DNA of 7,412 nt from a bacterium (GTDB lineage: Bacteria > Krumholzibacteriota > Krumholzibacteriia > LZORAL124-64-63). The notes under the pieces are model-generated. The model was not told the origin of the DNA, did not search any database, and saw nothing but the letters and a program-made list of their open reading frames with translations. A program made the translations under genes and the position numbers. Location of the stretch: assembly GCA_030635025.1 (NCBI GenBank), contig DAOVZQ010000114.1:1-7412 (forward strand), read 5' to 3'. Below are positions 1-6,886 of this stretch, in pieces. The stretch's first letter is position 1, and every line of letters starts with the position of its first letter.

Positions 1-242
1 CCCTGGGCATCCAGGGCGACCTGCTCTGGTCGGCCAATGGCGGCGAGGACATGGGCTACGACATGATCTTCCACAGCGCGGGGCAGATCACCGACGAGGG
101 GTGGCAGGTTGAATTGGCCATTCCCTGGTCGAGCCTCCGCTTCCCCAACAAGGATGAGCAGGTGTGGCGTGTCGATTTCTGGCGCAACAGCCCCCGCGAG
201 GTGCGTGGACAGTACTCCTGGGCCGCCTACGATCGCGACTAG
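1..242 (+). CDS. DUF5916-family protein, N-terminal (CBM9-like) part, partial; ends at in-frame TAG
   Basis: The reading frame is already open at the left edge (first full codon at 3) and gives 79 residues before a TAG at 240-242. The pattern QGD...YDMIFHSAGQIT-DEGWQVELAIPWSSLRFP...WRVDFWRNSPRE matches the carbohydrate-binding family 9-like domain that precedes the DUF5916 barrel in exported outer-membrane proteins. In this family the domain is a beta-sandwich; its ligand is usually unknown. The signal peptide and true start lie outside the window. The frame after the TAG is the same frame and continues the same protein family without a gap, so this is one gene split by a stop codon, not two genes. 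It could be a pseudogene, a readthrough gene, or a base-calling error. The family call is from motif recognition, not from a search. Confidence 0.75.
   Translation, partial: LGIQGDLLWSANGGEDMGYDMIFHSAGQITDEGWQVELAIPWSSLRFPNKDEQVWRVDFWRNSPREVRGQYSWAAYDRD
240..242 (+). other. In-frame TAG (amber) codon interrupting the DUF5916 gene
   Basis: The codons read GAT CGC GAC TAG CCC TGC TTG TTC TGT CAG, so protein ...WAAYDRD-stop-PCLFCQWGT.... Both sides are in the same frame, with no indel needed to join them. The preceding and following residues both look like conserved DUF5916 sequence. A single base change (for example from GAG, AAG or CAG) would create this stop. No start codon with a good ribosome binding site follows closely: TTG at 249 and ATG at 315 have no convincing Shine-Dalgarno sequence. 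Confidence 0.9.
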
Positions 243-1835
243 CCCTGCTTGTTCTGTCAGTGGGGTACGGTCACGGGTATCCGCGGCGTGAGGCCGGGCA
301 AGGGTATTGAGATCATGCCGTCGCAGATCTTTACCCAGGCCGGGGGGCGTGATGGGGGCGACTGGAACAACGATCCCGTTCTGGGCGATTTCTCCATCGG
401 CGCCAAGGCCAACCTGTCGTCCAGCTTCACGGTGGAGGGCACCTACAATCCCGATTTCAGCCAGATCGAGGCCGACGCCGCGCAGATAGACGTGAACTCG
501 ACCTTCGCCCTGTTCTTCCCCGAGCGGCGCCCCTTCTTCCAGGAGGGGAGCGACATGTTTCGGACGTTCTTCAACGCCGTGTACACGCGCTCGATCAACG
601 ATCCGATCTTCGCCACCAAGATCACCGGCCGTCCCAACGGCACCAGCTTCGCCCTGCTGACCGCGCGTGATGAGCACACGCCCTTCACCCTGCCCTTCCA
701 GGAGAACAGTTCGTTTGCCTTGGGCGGTAAGAGCACGTCGAACATCCTGCGTGTGCGGCAATCGTTGGGCGAGGGATCGCAGATCGGTATCCTGGCCACC
801 GACCGTCGCATCGACGGCGGCGGCCACAACACTTTGGCCAGCATCGACGGGCGCATCCGGCTCACCCAGCAGCTGCAAGTCGAGTTCCAGGCCATAGGCA
901 CCGATACCGAGGAGCCCGACGACATCAGTATCACCGGCGACATGGACGGCGACACCTTCGATGGCGGCAAGCACACCCGCGCCTTCGACGGCGAGAGCTT
1001 CAAGGGACGCGCGGGCTATGGCAGCCTCGAGTACAACGATCGCCGATGGAGTTTTGATCTCGACTATTGGGAGTACAGTCCCACGCTGCGCGTGGACAAC
1101 GGTTTCCAGCCAAACAACGACCGCCGGCAGGTGTCCGGGTTCTCGGCCTACACGCACCGGTATGACGATCACCCCGTCTTCAGCTGGTGGTCGCCACGAT
1201 GGGGCTGGGGCCGCGTGTGGAGCTGGGACGGCCAACGGAAGGACGAATGGTTGTGGGGCGGGGTCGCCATGAGTCTCAACTGGGCCCAGACGTTCGTCGA
1301 ACTCTCGCATATGGAGAGCAACGAAAGCTACGGAGGCACCCAGTTCAACGGCATCGATTCATGGGACATCCACTGCAACCTGAATCCCAGCGATCTGCTG
1401 AACGGCGGCTTCAACCTGCGCACCGGCCACCGGATCGCCCGTGGCGATCTGGTCATGGGTAAGGAGCATGGGGCCAACGTCTGGATGAATTTCAAGCCCA
1501 TCGACCGCTTCCTCTGCTCGACGAGCTGGAACTGGATCGAGAGCGAGAACGCGTATACGGGGGAGTCCCTGTTCAGGGGCTATATCCTGCGGAGCCACTG
1601 GAGCCTGCAGTTCACGCGCGAGTTGTCGGCGCGTCTGGTTATCCAGTACAACGATTTCAGCGAGAGTTGGGACGCCGATCCATTGATCACCTATCGGATC
1701 AACCCGTTCTCGACCTTCTACTTTGGCTCGACCCGCGATTATGCGGTCATCGATCCGGAGAACGACGGGATCGAGTCGTGGCGGCTGATCGACCGGCAGT
1801 ACTTCATGAAGTTGCAGTACCTGTTCCAGCTGTAG
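243..1835 (+). CDS. DUF5916-family outer-membrane beta-barrel protein, C-terminal part (downstream of in-frame TAG)
   Basis: This frame continues the upstream fragment for about 530 residues. It opens with CQWGTVTGIRGV and soon has NPDFSQIEADAAQIDVN followed by FALFFPERRPFFQEG (447-548), the hallmark of DUF5916 proteins. The rest alternates polar and hydrophobic residues, rich in Trp, Tyr and Asn/Gly turns, as expected for a large outer-membrane barrel, and it ends in a plausible last strand (MKLQYLFQL). The role of this family is not established; members are often found with TonB-type envelope genes and, where fused to CBM9, are thought to bind or handle glycans or peptides. On its own the fragment has no signal peptide, so it could reach the outer membrane only if the TAG is read through or is an error. 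Automated calls may start it at TTG 249 or ATG 315. The stop TAG (1833-1835) is followed in frame by TGA at 1851-1853. The next gene converges with a 1 bp gap. Confidence 0.85.
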   Translation, partial: PCLFCQWGTVTGIRGVRPGKGIEIMPSQIFTQAGGRDGGDWNNDPVLGDFSIGAKANLSSSFTVEGTYNPDFSQIEADAAQIDVNSTFALFFPERRPFFQEGSDMFRTFFNAVYTRSINDPIFATKITGRPNGTSFALLTARDEHTPFTLPFQENSSFALGGKSTSNILRVRQSLGEGSQIGILATDRRIDGGGHNTLASIDGRIRLTQQLQVEFQAIGTDTEEPDDISITGDMDGDTFDGGKHTRAFDGESFKGRAGYGSLEYNDRRWSFDLDYWEYSPTLRVDNGFQPNNDRRQVSGFSAYTHRYDDHPVFSWWSPRWGWGRVWSWDGQRKDEWLWGGVAMSLNWAQTFVELSHMESNESYGGTQFNGIDSWDIHCNLNPSDLLNGGFNLRTGHRIARGDLVMGKEHGANVWMNFKPIDRFLCSTSWNWIESENAYTGESLFRGYILRSHWSLQFTRELSARLVIQYNDFSESWDADPLITYRINPFSTFYFGSTRDYAVIDPENDGIESWRLIDRQYFMKLQYLFQL

Positions 1836-1836
1836 G

Positions 1837-2670
1837 CTAGAAAGAGAAGCTGAACGATATGAGGGGGGCGGCCTTACCGGGGTCGCCCCCCGGGCTATGG
1901 CGGTCGTCGAGGGAATAGAAGAGTTCCGCGGCGAGCCAGCCGGCCACCGCGCCGACGGACACGTCGCTCAGATAGTGCTGGTATCCGTGGATGCGGCTGT
2001 AGGCGACCCAGGCGGCCCATCCGTAGAGGACGGTGGGCGACGCCCAGGACCAGCGGTCGTACTCGCCGCCGCTCAACTCGCGGCGCATGACCGCGCGCAG
2101 GCGCTTGTTGAGGAAGGTCGAACCGTAGAAGGCGGACGAGCTGTGGCCGGACCAGAACGAACGCTGGTCGTGGGCGGAATCGATGTGGGCGCGGCGGGCC
2201 GCCACTTCGGGTGCGAGGCTCGCCAGGGGTCTTTGGCGGGCCACGGTGCCCTTGACCGAATCCTGTATCCCTTTGAGCGAGAGCAGGCCCGCGTAGAAGA
2301 GGAACTGGCCTTGCATGATGTCCTTGCCGCGTTCGCCCGCGGGGTATTCGGCGTCCAGGGCCGCCACGGCGGCGCTGAGGACGAAGACGTTGAGCCCGGC
2401 GGCGCGGGAGCTGTCCATGAAGTTGCGGGGCTCGGGCCGCGGCGCGGGCGCCAGGTGTTCGGTGACCCAACGGTCGAATCTCGGCGGCTCGGTCCAGCGC
2501 GGCGGCTTGCTCGCGCCCACGTCGCCCAGATGGCGGCCCAGCAGGACCAGGCCGACGGTGCCGGCGCCGAGGGCGCCGATCTCGGTCGCGTCGAGGTACT
2601 CGCCCGCGTCGGCGGGGAGTGATGTCGCGCAGAGAGCGGCGATGAGAATGCATGTCGCTAGGGTTTTCAT
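1837..2670 (-). CDS. PAP2-superfamily membrane-associated phosphatase
   Basis: 277 residues. The three phosphatase motifs are complete: K140-x6-R147-P148, S174-G175-H176 (here preceded by Trp instead of the usual Pro), and S225-R226-x5-H232-x3-D236. In this family the two His, the Arg and the Asp carry out hydrolysis of a phosphomonoester through a phospho-His intermediate; substrates are usually phosphatidic acid, undecaprenyl pyrophosphate or lipid A phosphates, and the sequence does not tell which. Residues 1-22 look like a signal peptide (MKTLATCILIAALCATSLPA then DAG). Hydrophobic segments lie near 31-48, 92-106, 121-133, 212-224 and 237-253, so the catalytic face is probably periplasmic. 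The C-terminus ends in alternating Ser/Phe (ISFSFSF), like a single outer-membrane strand. Start ATG at 2668-2670; no clear Shine-Dalgarno sequence. It converges on the DUF5916 gene and diverges from the Tricorn gene. Stop is TAG, with an in-frame TGA ten codons further on (1804-1806). Confidence 0.9.
   Translation of the reverse strand: MKTLATCILIAALCATSLPADAGEYLDATEIGALGAGTVGLVLLGRHLGDVGASKPPRWTEPPRFDRWVTEHLAPAPRPEPRNFMDSSRAAGLNVFVLSAAVAALDAEYPAGERGKDIMQGQFLFYAGLLSLKGIQDSVKGTVARQRPLASLAPEVAARRAHIDSAHDQRSFWSGHSSSAFYGSTFLNKRLRAVMRRELSGGEYDRWSWASPTVLYGWAAWVAYSRIHGYQHYLSDVSVGAVAGWLAAELFYSLDDRHSPGGDPGKAAPLISFSFSF
1863..1891. other. Strong GC hairpin inside the PAP2 3' end, possible convergent terminator without U-tract
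   Basis: GGGGGGCG (1863-1870) pairs perfectly with CGCCCCCC (1884-1891). The stem can extend inward through a G-U, two C-G and a U-G pair, leaving a loop of about 5 bases. It begins 28 bases after the stop of the upstream + strand gene, a usual place for a terminator. There is no T-run on either strand after the stem, and the sequence also codes for the PAP2 tail (GGDPGKAAPL), so it may be only a by-product of Gly/Pro/Ala codons. Confidence 0.3.
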
Positions 2671-2685
2671 GATCGGTTCAGGATA

Positions 2686-2704
2686 GGGTGGGCGACGCCC
2701 CCCC
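2686..2704. other. G/C stem-loop in the divergent intergenic region upstream of the PAP2 gene
   Basis: GGGTGGG (2686-2692), loop CGACG, then CCCCCCC (2698-2704) forms a seven-position stem with one T-C mismatch. It lies 16 bases upstream of the PAP2 start codon, in a gene that lacks a visible Shine-Dalgarno sequence. A weak promoter for the - strand gene can be drawn across it: TTGCGG (2704-2709, read on the - strand), 17 bp spacer, TATCCT (2681-2686). That would leave a very short leader. Both readings are tentative. Confidence 0.2.
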
Positions 2705-2747
2705 GCAAGAACATCGCGAAACGTTGCTGATCGATACGAAGGGATCG

Positions 2748-2756
2748 TGGTATGCT
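2748..2756 (+). promoter_or_regulatory. Candidate extended -10 promoter element for the Tricorn protease gene
   Basis: TGG followed by TATGCT (TG at 2748-2749, hexamer 2751-2756) fits the extended -10 pattern TGnTAnnnT. A TTG-containing hexamer (TTGCTG, 2724-2729) lies upstream but with a 21 bp spacer, which is too long for a standard -35, so the extended -10 would carry the promoter. Transcription would begin near 2763 and give a leader of about 40 bases before the ATG at 2803. The ATG inside this hexamer (2752) is therefore an unlikely start codon. Confidence 0.45.
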
Positions 2757-2790
2757 GCCGCGCCGATACAGCCGGCCTCCCAGCCTAATC

Positions 2791-2797
2791 AGGAGAG
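2791..2797 (+). promoter_or_regulatory. Shine-Dalgarno site that fixes the Tricorn start at 2803
   Basis: AGGAGAG sits 5 bases before ATG 2803. It selects this start over the in-frame ATG at 2752, which would place 17 Arg-rich residues in front of an otherwise standard signal peptide and has no ribosome binding site of its own. Confidence 0.8.
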
Positions 2798-2802
2798 AAT
2801 CC

Positions 2803-5800
2803 ATGTCCAGAGTTCAGATCTTTGTCGCGACCCTGTTCCTCGTGGTCGTCGCTACCACTGTGTTTGCCACCGAAGCCCTGTTGTGCCGTTATCCGGCCAT
2901 CAGCCCCGATGGTTCGGCAGTGGTCTTTTCCTATCAGGGAGACCTGTGGAGCGTGTCGGCCGACGGCGGCCGTGCCGTGCGCCTGACCGCCCACGAGGCT
3001 TATGATGCCTGGCCGGTCTTTGCGCCCGACGGCGCGAGCGTGGCTTTCGCGTCGGACCGTTACGGCGACTTCGACGTGTTCGTCATGCCCGTCGACGGCG
3101 GCCCGCCCGTCCGCCTCACCTATGCCGAGACGACGGACCTGCCGCGGGCTTTCGGCCCCGAGAGCGACGAAGTCTATTTTTCCTCGCGACGCTTGTTCGA
3201 CTATCCCATGGGGTCGCAGATCCTGTCGGTGTCGGTGACCGGGGGAACGCCCGCACGTCTGGCCGACTTCTTCGGTGACGAGGTGGCCACCACCGACGGC
3301 CGCACCTTCGTGGTCGCCCAGGGCCGCGTGGCCAACGGCCGCGTGCGTTATCGCGGCAGCTACCAACGCGAACTCTTTCGCTGGACCCGCGGCGGCGATC
3401 CGGTCGCCCTGACCGAGAATCGCGGCTACGACACACACCCCATGGCCGCTCCCGACGGCCGGATCTACTGGCTCGGCGACATGGGCGACGCCAAGACGGC
3501 CAACGTCTGGACCATGGACGCCGACGGCGGCGGCAAGCGTCAGCTGACACACTTCGAGAACGACCCGGTCCGCGCGGCCTCCCTGAGCGCCGACGGATCG
3601 CGGATCGTCTTCGAGCAGGGGCTGCACCTGTTTGTCATGGACACTGCGGGCGGCGAAGCGCAGCGCCTGCGTGTGGACGTGGCGGCCGACGCCGTGGAGA
3701 ATCCCGTCGTCATCGAGACCAAGTCCGGCGACGCCGATGTCATCGCGGTGTCCGACGACGGCGAGGAGTACGCCCTGGTCGTCGACGGCGAGATCGTGCT
3801 GCTCAACAAGGACCTGGGTGGTCGCGCGACCGTGGCGGTGCCCGGTCCGTGGCGCGAGGGCGAGATCTCGTTCCGCCCCGGCAGCGCCGATACTCTGCTG
3901 CTGATCAGCGACCGCACGGGAGAGGACACAGTCTGCCTGCTGGTCAGCGACGACGATGACGAGCCGTTGTTGCGCAAGGCCCGCATGCACCGTCTGATCG
4001 AGTTGACCGACGGTAAACGGCCGTGCAGTGATCCGCGTTGGGCCCCCGACGGTGATCGTATCGCCTACAGGCGCGGCCTTGGCGACCTGCGTGTCATGGA
4101 TATAGACGGCAAGCACGACGAGTCGGTCTCCGACTATTGGAACCTGGGCGACTTCTCCTGGTCACCCGACGGACGCTGGCTCGCCTTCGCGCGCCTGGAT
4201 CCCGACTACAACAGCGAAATCTGGATCATCCCCAGCAAGGGCGGCGACGCGGTCAACATCACGCGCCACCCCGAGTACGACGAGTCGCCCGTATGGTCGG
4301 CCGACGCCGCCACGCTCGCCTGGAGCACCACGCGTCACAGCCATTCTCCCGACCGTCGCGAGTATGACATCTACGCATTGTACCTGCGCGAGGTCGATCA
4401 CGACCGGACTCGCGAAGCATGGGAAATCCTCGAGAAGATGCGCGACGAAAAGCCCAAGGACGACAAGAAGGACGACAAGAAAAAAGAGGATGATGACGAA
4501 GAGGAAGAAGAAGCGGAGGAGGAACTCGTGGTCGAGATCGACTTCGACGAGATCCACCTGCGTGCCCGTCGCATGACCTCCATGCCCGGCAGCGAGTACA
4601 TCAGCGCCGTCGATCCCAAGGGCGACAAGGTCTACTTCACCGCCGTGGTCGGGGAGGATCGCGACCTGTATTCGGTGACCCGTTTCGGTGAGGATCGTGA
4701 GGCCGTGACCGAGGGCGGCGTTAATCCCCGAGGGATTTCACTGGACGAGAAGGGCAAGACCTTCACCTTCCTCAAGCACGGCGTGCCCGCGACCGTCGGC
4801 GCCGACGGCGGTAAGGTGGAGTCGACCGACTTCACCGCCCGACTAGTGATCGATCGTCCCGCGGTCCGACTGCGGACCCTCGATGAGGCCTGGCGCACCA
4901 TGCGCGATCGCTTCTACGACCCGGACATGCACGGCGTCGACTGGCCGGCCATGCGCGAGAAGTACGGCGCCTGGGTGGCCCACGCGGCCTGCGACCGCGA
5001 CTTCGGCGACGTCATGAACTTCATGCTCGGCGAGTTGAACGCCAGTCATATGGGTTACCGTCCCCGCTGGGACTCGCCCGGCGATTATGGCGACGACGGC
5101 TGGCTCGGCCTCGAATACGACGTCTCCCACAAGGGGAAGGGCTTGAAGGTGGCCCGCGTCCTGACCGACGGTCCCTGCGACAAGGCGCCGGACCGCGTCC
5201 TGCCCGGCGATGTTCTGCTCACGGTCGACGGACGCCCCGTCGGGCACGACGCCAGCGTCACCGCGGCGCTCGAAACCCGGTCCGGTCTACCCACCTGGAT
5301 CGAAGTGAAGCGCGGCGGCGACGAGCTGGAGTTCCAGGTCACGCCCCTCGGCTTCCGCACCATCTGGACCCTGAACCATCGCGACGCCGAGCGCGCCAAG
5401 CGCACGGTCACCGAAGCGGCCAGCGACGGCCGCGTAGGCTACGTTCACATCCAGGGCATGGGCTTTTCGGAGGTGGAGCGTTTCCAGCAGAACCTCTTCG
5501 CCGCGGCCGACGGCAAGGAAGCCCTGATCATCGACGTGCGCAACAACGGCGGCGGATGGACCACCGACCTGCTGCTGACCATCCTCACACAGCCCGTCCA
5601 CGCCTTCACCGTGGGCCGCGACGGCGAGGTGGGCTATCCCCAGGTCGAGCGCCAGCCTTTCTATCGGTGGTCGAAGCCCATGGCCGTGATCTGCAACGAA
5701 GGCAGCTACTCCAACGCCGAGATCTTCAGTCACGCGATCAAGACCCTCGGCCGCGGGCCGGTGATCGGCATGGAGACCGGCGGCAACGTCATTTCCACGG

Positions 5801-6063
5801 GCGCCTTCGGTAACCGTTACCGCGGTATCGTGCGCATGCCCGGCCGTGGTTGGTACGTGTGGGGCGACGACATCAACACGGAGCGCAACGGCAAGCCCCA
5901 GGAGGCGCGCCACGAACTGACGGGCTGCATCCCCGACCACATCGTCGACCTGACGCCGGCCGACCGGATGCACGACCGCGATCCCCAGCTGGACAAGGCG
6001 GTCGAATTGATGCTGGATGCGGCCGACGCCGAGCGGCGCAAGCCGAAGCGCGAGCCGAAGTAG
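2803..6063 (+). CDS. Exported Tricorn-type protease (S41 family)
   Basis: 1086 residues, close to the 1071 of Thermoplasma Tricorn. In order: a signal peptide (1-22, hydrophobic core IFVATLFLVVVATTVFA, cut likely after VFA); TolB/WD40-like beta-propeller blades with repeated SPDG/APDG and DGG turns (about 25-320, then a second propeller about 325-690); a Lys/Asp/Glu linker (547-576); helical C1 (about 690-750); PDZ (about 762-848); and the alpha/beta core C2 (about 850-1070). The catalytic set matches Tricorn: S748-H749 (ASHMGY), oxyanion Gly in NNGGGW (916-918), nucleophile S970 (GSYSNAEIF) and E1038 (HELTGCIPD). The GRDPQLDKAVEL-like end (here DRDPQLDKAVEL) is typical of the family. Archaeal Tricorn is cytosolic and trims proteasome peptides to short ones; the signal peptide implies a periplasmic peptide-degrading role here. 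It has its own promoter and Shine-Dalgarno site. Stop is TAG, with an in-frame TGA nine codons later (6091-6093). The downstream gene converges with a 6 bp gap. Confidence 0.95.
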   Translation: MSRVQIFVATLFLVVVATTVFATEALLCRYPAISPDGSAVVFSYQGDLWSVSADGGRAVRLTAHEAYDAWPVFAPDGASVAFASDRYGDFDVFVMPVDGGPPVRLTYAETTDLPRAFGPESDEVYFSSRRLFDYPMGSQILSVSVTGGTPARLADFFGDEVATTDGRTFVVAQGRVANGRVRYRGSYQRELFRWTRGGDPVALTENRGYDTHPMAAPDGRIYWLGDMGDAKTANVWTMDADGGGKRQLTHFENDPVRAASLSADGSRIVFEQGLHLFVMDTAGGEAQRLRVDVAADAVENPVVIETKSGDADVIAVSDDGEEYALVVDGEIVLLNKDLGGRATVAVPGPWREGEISFRPGSADTLLLISDRTGEDTVCLLVSDDDDEPLLRKARMHRLIELTDGKRPCSDPRWAPDGDRIAYRRGLGDLRVMDIDGKHDESVSDYWNLGDFSWSPDGRWLAFARLDPDYNSEIWIIPSKGGDAVNITRHPEYDESPVWSADAATLAWSTTRHSHSPDRREYDIYALYLREVDHDRTREAWEILEKMRDEKPKDDKKDDKKKEDDDEEEEEAEEELVVEIDFDEIHLRARRMTSMPGSEYISAVDPKGDKVYFTAVVGEDRDLYSVTRFGEDREAVTEGGVNPRGISLDEKGKTFTFLKHGVPATVGADGGKVESTDFTARLVIDRPAVRLRTLDEAWRTMRDRFYDPDMHGVDWPAMREKYGAWVAHAACDRDFGDVMNFMLGELNASHMGYRPRWDSPGDYGDDGWLGLEYDVSHKGKGLKVARVLTDGPCDKAPDRVLPGDVLLTVDGRPVGHDASVTAALETRSGLPTWIEVKRGGDELEFQVTPLGFRTIWTLNHRDAERAKRTVTEAASDGRVGYVHIQGMGFSEVERFQQNLFAAADGKEALIIDVRNNGGGWTTDLLLTILTQPVHAFTVGRDGEVGYPQVERQPFYRWSKPMAVICNEGSYSNAEIFSHAIKTLGRGPVIGMETGGNVISTGAFGNRYRGIVRMPGRGWYVWGDDINTERNGKPQEARHELTGCIPDHIVDLTPADRMHDRDPQLDKAVELMLDAADAERRKPKREPK
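4441..4530 (+). repeat. Purine-rich low-complexity segment encoding a Lys/Asp/Glu linker in the Tricorn protein
   Basis: This stretch is nearly all purine on the + strand and much lower in GC than its surroundings. It encodes a highly charged run (residues 547-576) beginning with Lys/Asp and ending with Glu. Within it GACGACAAGAAG is repeated almost exactly in tandem (4459-4482), giving DDKKDDKK. Comparable charged insertions, followed by a VEIDFD-like motif as here, are common in bacterial Tricorn homologues, so it is most likely a flexible loop in the second propeller rather than an error. Confidence 0.7.
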
Positions 6064-6069
6064 GGGAGA

Positions 6070-6798
6070 TCAGCGACCGGCCCTGAGCCGTGAGGCGAGG
6101 GTGTCGGGCAGACCGGCGGCGCGGATTTTGTCGCCGGCGGCTTCGAGATCATAGGGGACGCGGTGCAGATCGAGGCGCCGCGTCCCCGTGTCGTATACGA
6201 CGTACGCGGCGCAGGGGTCGAGGTCGCGGGGTTGTCCCACGCTGCCCGCATTGACAAGGTGACGCGCCTGCGGATCCAGGTCACAGGACTCCAGTCGATG
6301 GCCGACCACTTTTTCGCCCCGGGCGACGTAGTGCCACGGCTTGTGTGTGTGTCCCACGAAGCAGACCGACTCCTTCATCGCATCGAAGGCCTCGTGAGCG
6401 GTCAACATCAGGTCCAGGTAACGAAAGGCCGCGGGATCGGCCGGTGAGCCGTGGGTCAGCAGCAGGTCAGGCTCCGGGACGTGGGTCAAAGGCAGCGCGT
6501 CAAGCCAGAGCCGCTGCTCGGCCGAGAGAGAGCGGCGCGTCCACAGCATGGCTTCCTCGGCCCAGATGTTGATGCCGTTGAGGGGGGTGTCCGTCGCAGC
6601 CATCTCGTCGTGATTGCCTTTTACCACGGCGGCGCAGGTTTCGCGCACGGCTTCCAGACAGGCCGCCGGGTCGGCGCCGTAGCCGACCACGTCGCCCAGG
6701 CTCAAGCGCACATCCACGGTCTGGCCTTCGCTGTGAGCGAGAACGGCGGTCAACGCTTCCAGGTTACCGTGTATGTCGCCAAGGATGGCGTATCGCAT
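6070..6798 (-). CDS. Calcineurin-like metallophosphoesterase (YfcE/MJ0936-like)
   Basis: 242 residues from ATG 6796-6798. All metal-binding motifs are present in order: D8-x-H10 (GDIHGN), G35-D36-x2-GYG, G61-N62-H63-D64, H116 (LTHGSP) and G149-H150-T151-H152. The late NAGSVGQPRD motif is also typical of the Metallophos_2 group. These proteins bind two divalent metals (usually Mn, Fe or Ni) and hydrolyse phosphodiesters or phosphomonoesters; the natural substrate is unknown for most, and Ap4A-type or cyclic nucleotides are possible. There is no signal peptide, so it is cytosolic. A frame extension to a TTG at 6846 is possible but adds 16 residues before the conserved MRYAILGDIHGN start and lacks support, while the chosen start has GGAG 5 bases upstream. 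Stop is TGA. It is convergent with the Tricorn gene and divergent from the thioesterase gene, so probably monocistronic. Confidence 0.93.
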   Translation of the reverse strand: MRYAILGDIHGNLEALTAVLAHSEGQTVDVRLSLGDVVGYGADPAACLEAVRETCAAVVKGNHDEMAATDTPLNGINIWAEEAMLWTRRSLSAEQRLWLDALPLTHVPEPDLLLTHGSPADPAAFRYLDLMLTAHEAFDAMKESVCFVGHTHKPWHYVARGEKVVGHRLESCDLDPQARHLVNAGSVGQPRDLDPCAAYVVYDTGTRRLDLHRVPYDLEAAGDKIRAAGLPDTLASRLRAGR

Positions 6799-6803
6799 CT
6801 GAT

Positions 6804-6807
6804 CTCC
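6804..6807 (-). promoter_or_regulatory. Shine-Dalgarno site fixing the metallophosphoesterase start
   Basis: Read on the - strand, GGAG is followed by ATCAG and then ATG (6796-6798). This supports the internal Met as the start rather than the upstream TTG at 6844-6846. Confidence 0.65.
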
Positions 6808-6886
6808 GAAGGGTCCGCCGGCGCCGGATCGCGCGGGCAGTTTCAAGTCTAGTGCATACTGGGACGGCGCGCTACGGCGATGGCGT

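Noticed and set aside
1897..2622. Long + strand open frame (241 codons) opposite the PAP2 gene
   Set aside because: It is antisense to a gene with three intact catalytic motifs; its Gly/Ala/Arg/Val-rich product has no recognisable domain and is a typical shadow of GC-rich codon bias.
2686..2704. Intrinsic terminator upstream of PAP2
   Set aside because: The G/C stem has no T-run and lies between two divergent gene starts, where no transcript needs to end; kept only as a low-confidence structure.
2752..2802. Upstream ATG start for the Tricorn gene
   Set aside because: This ATG lies within the candidate -10 hexamer, lacks a Shine-Dalgarno site, and would add an Arg-rich stretch before a normal signal peptide; ATG 2803 has AGGAGAG 5 bases upstream.
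2785..4116. Long - strand open frame (443 codons) opposite the Tricorn propeller
   Set aside because: Low-information His/Gly/Val/Ala-rich product, no ribosome binding site, and fully covered by a strongly supported gene on the other strand.
4480..4486. AAAAAAG run in the Tricorn gene as a programmed frameshift site
   Set aside because: The heptamer is in the wrong phase for a -1 slip (codons read AAA AAA GAG), and the zero frame continues through conserved PDZ and catalytic domains, so no shift is needed.
6799..6846. TTG start extending the metallophosphoesterase by 16 residues
   Set aside because: The extra residues are Gly/Pro/Ala-rich and not family-like; ATG 6798 begins exactly at the conserved first strand and has GGAG at the right distance.
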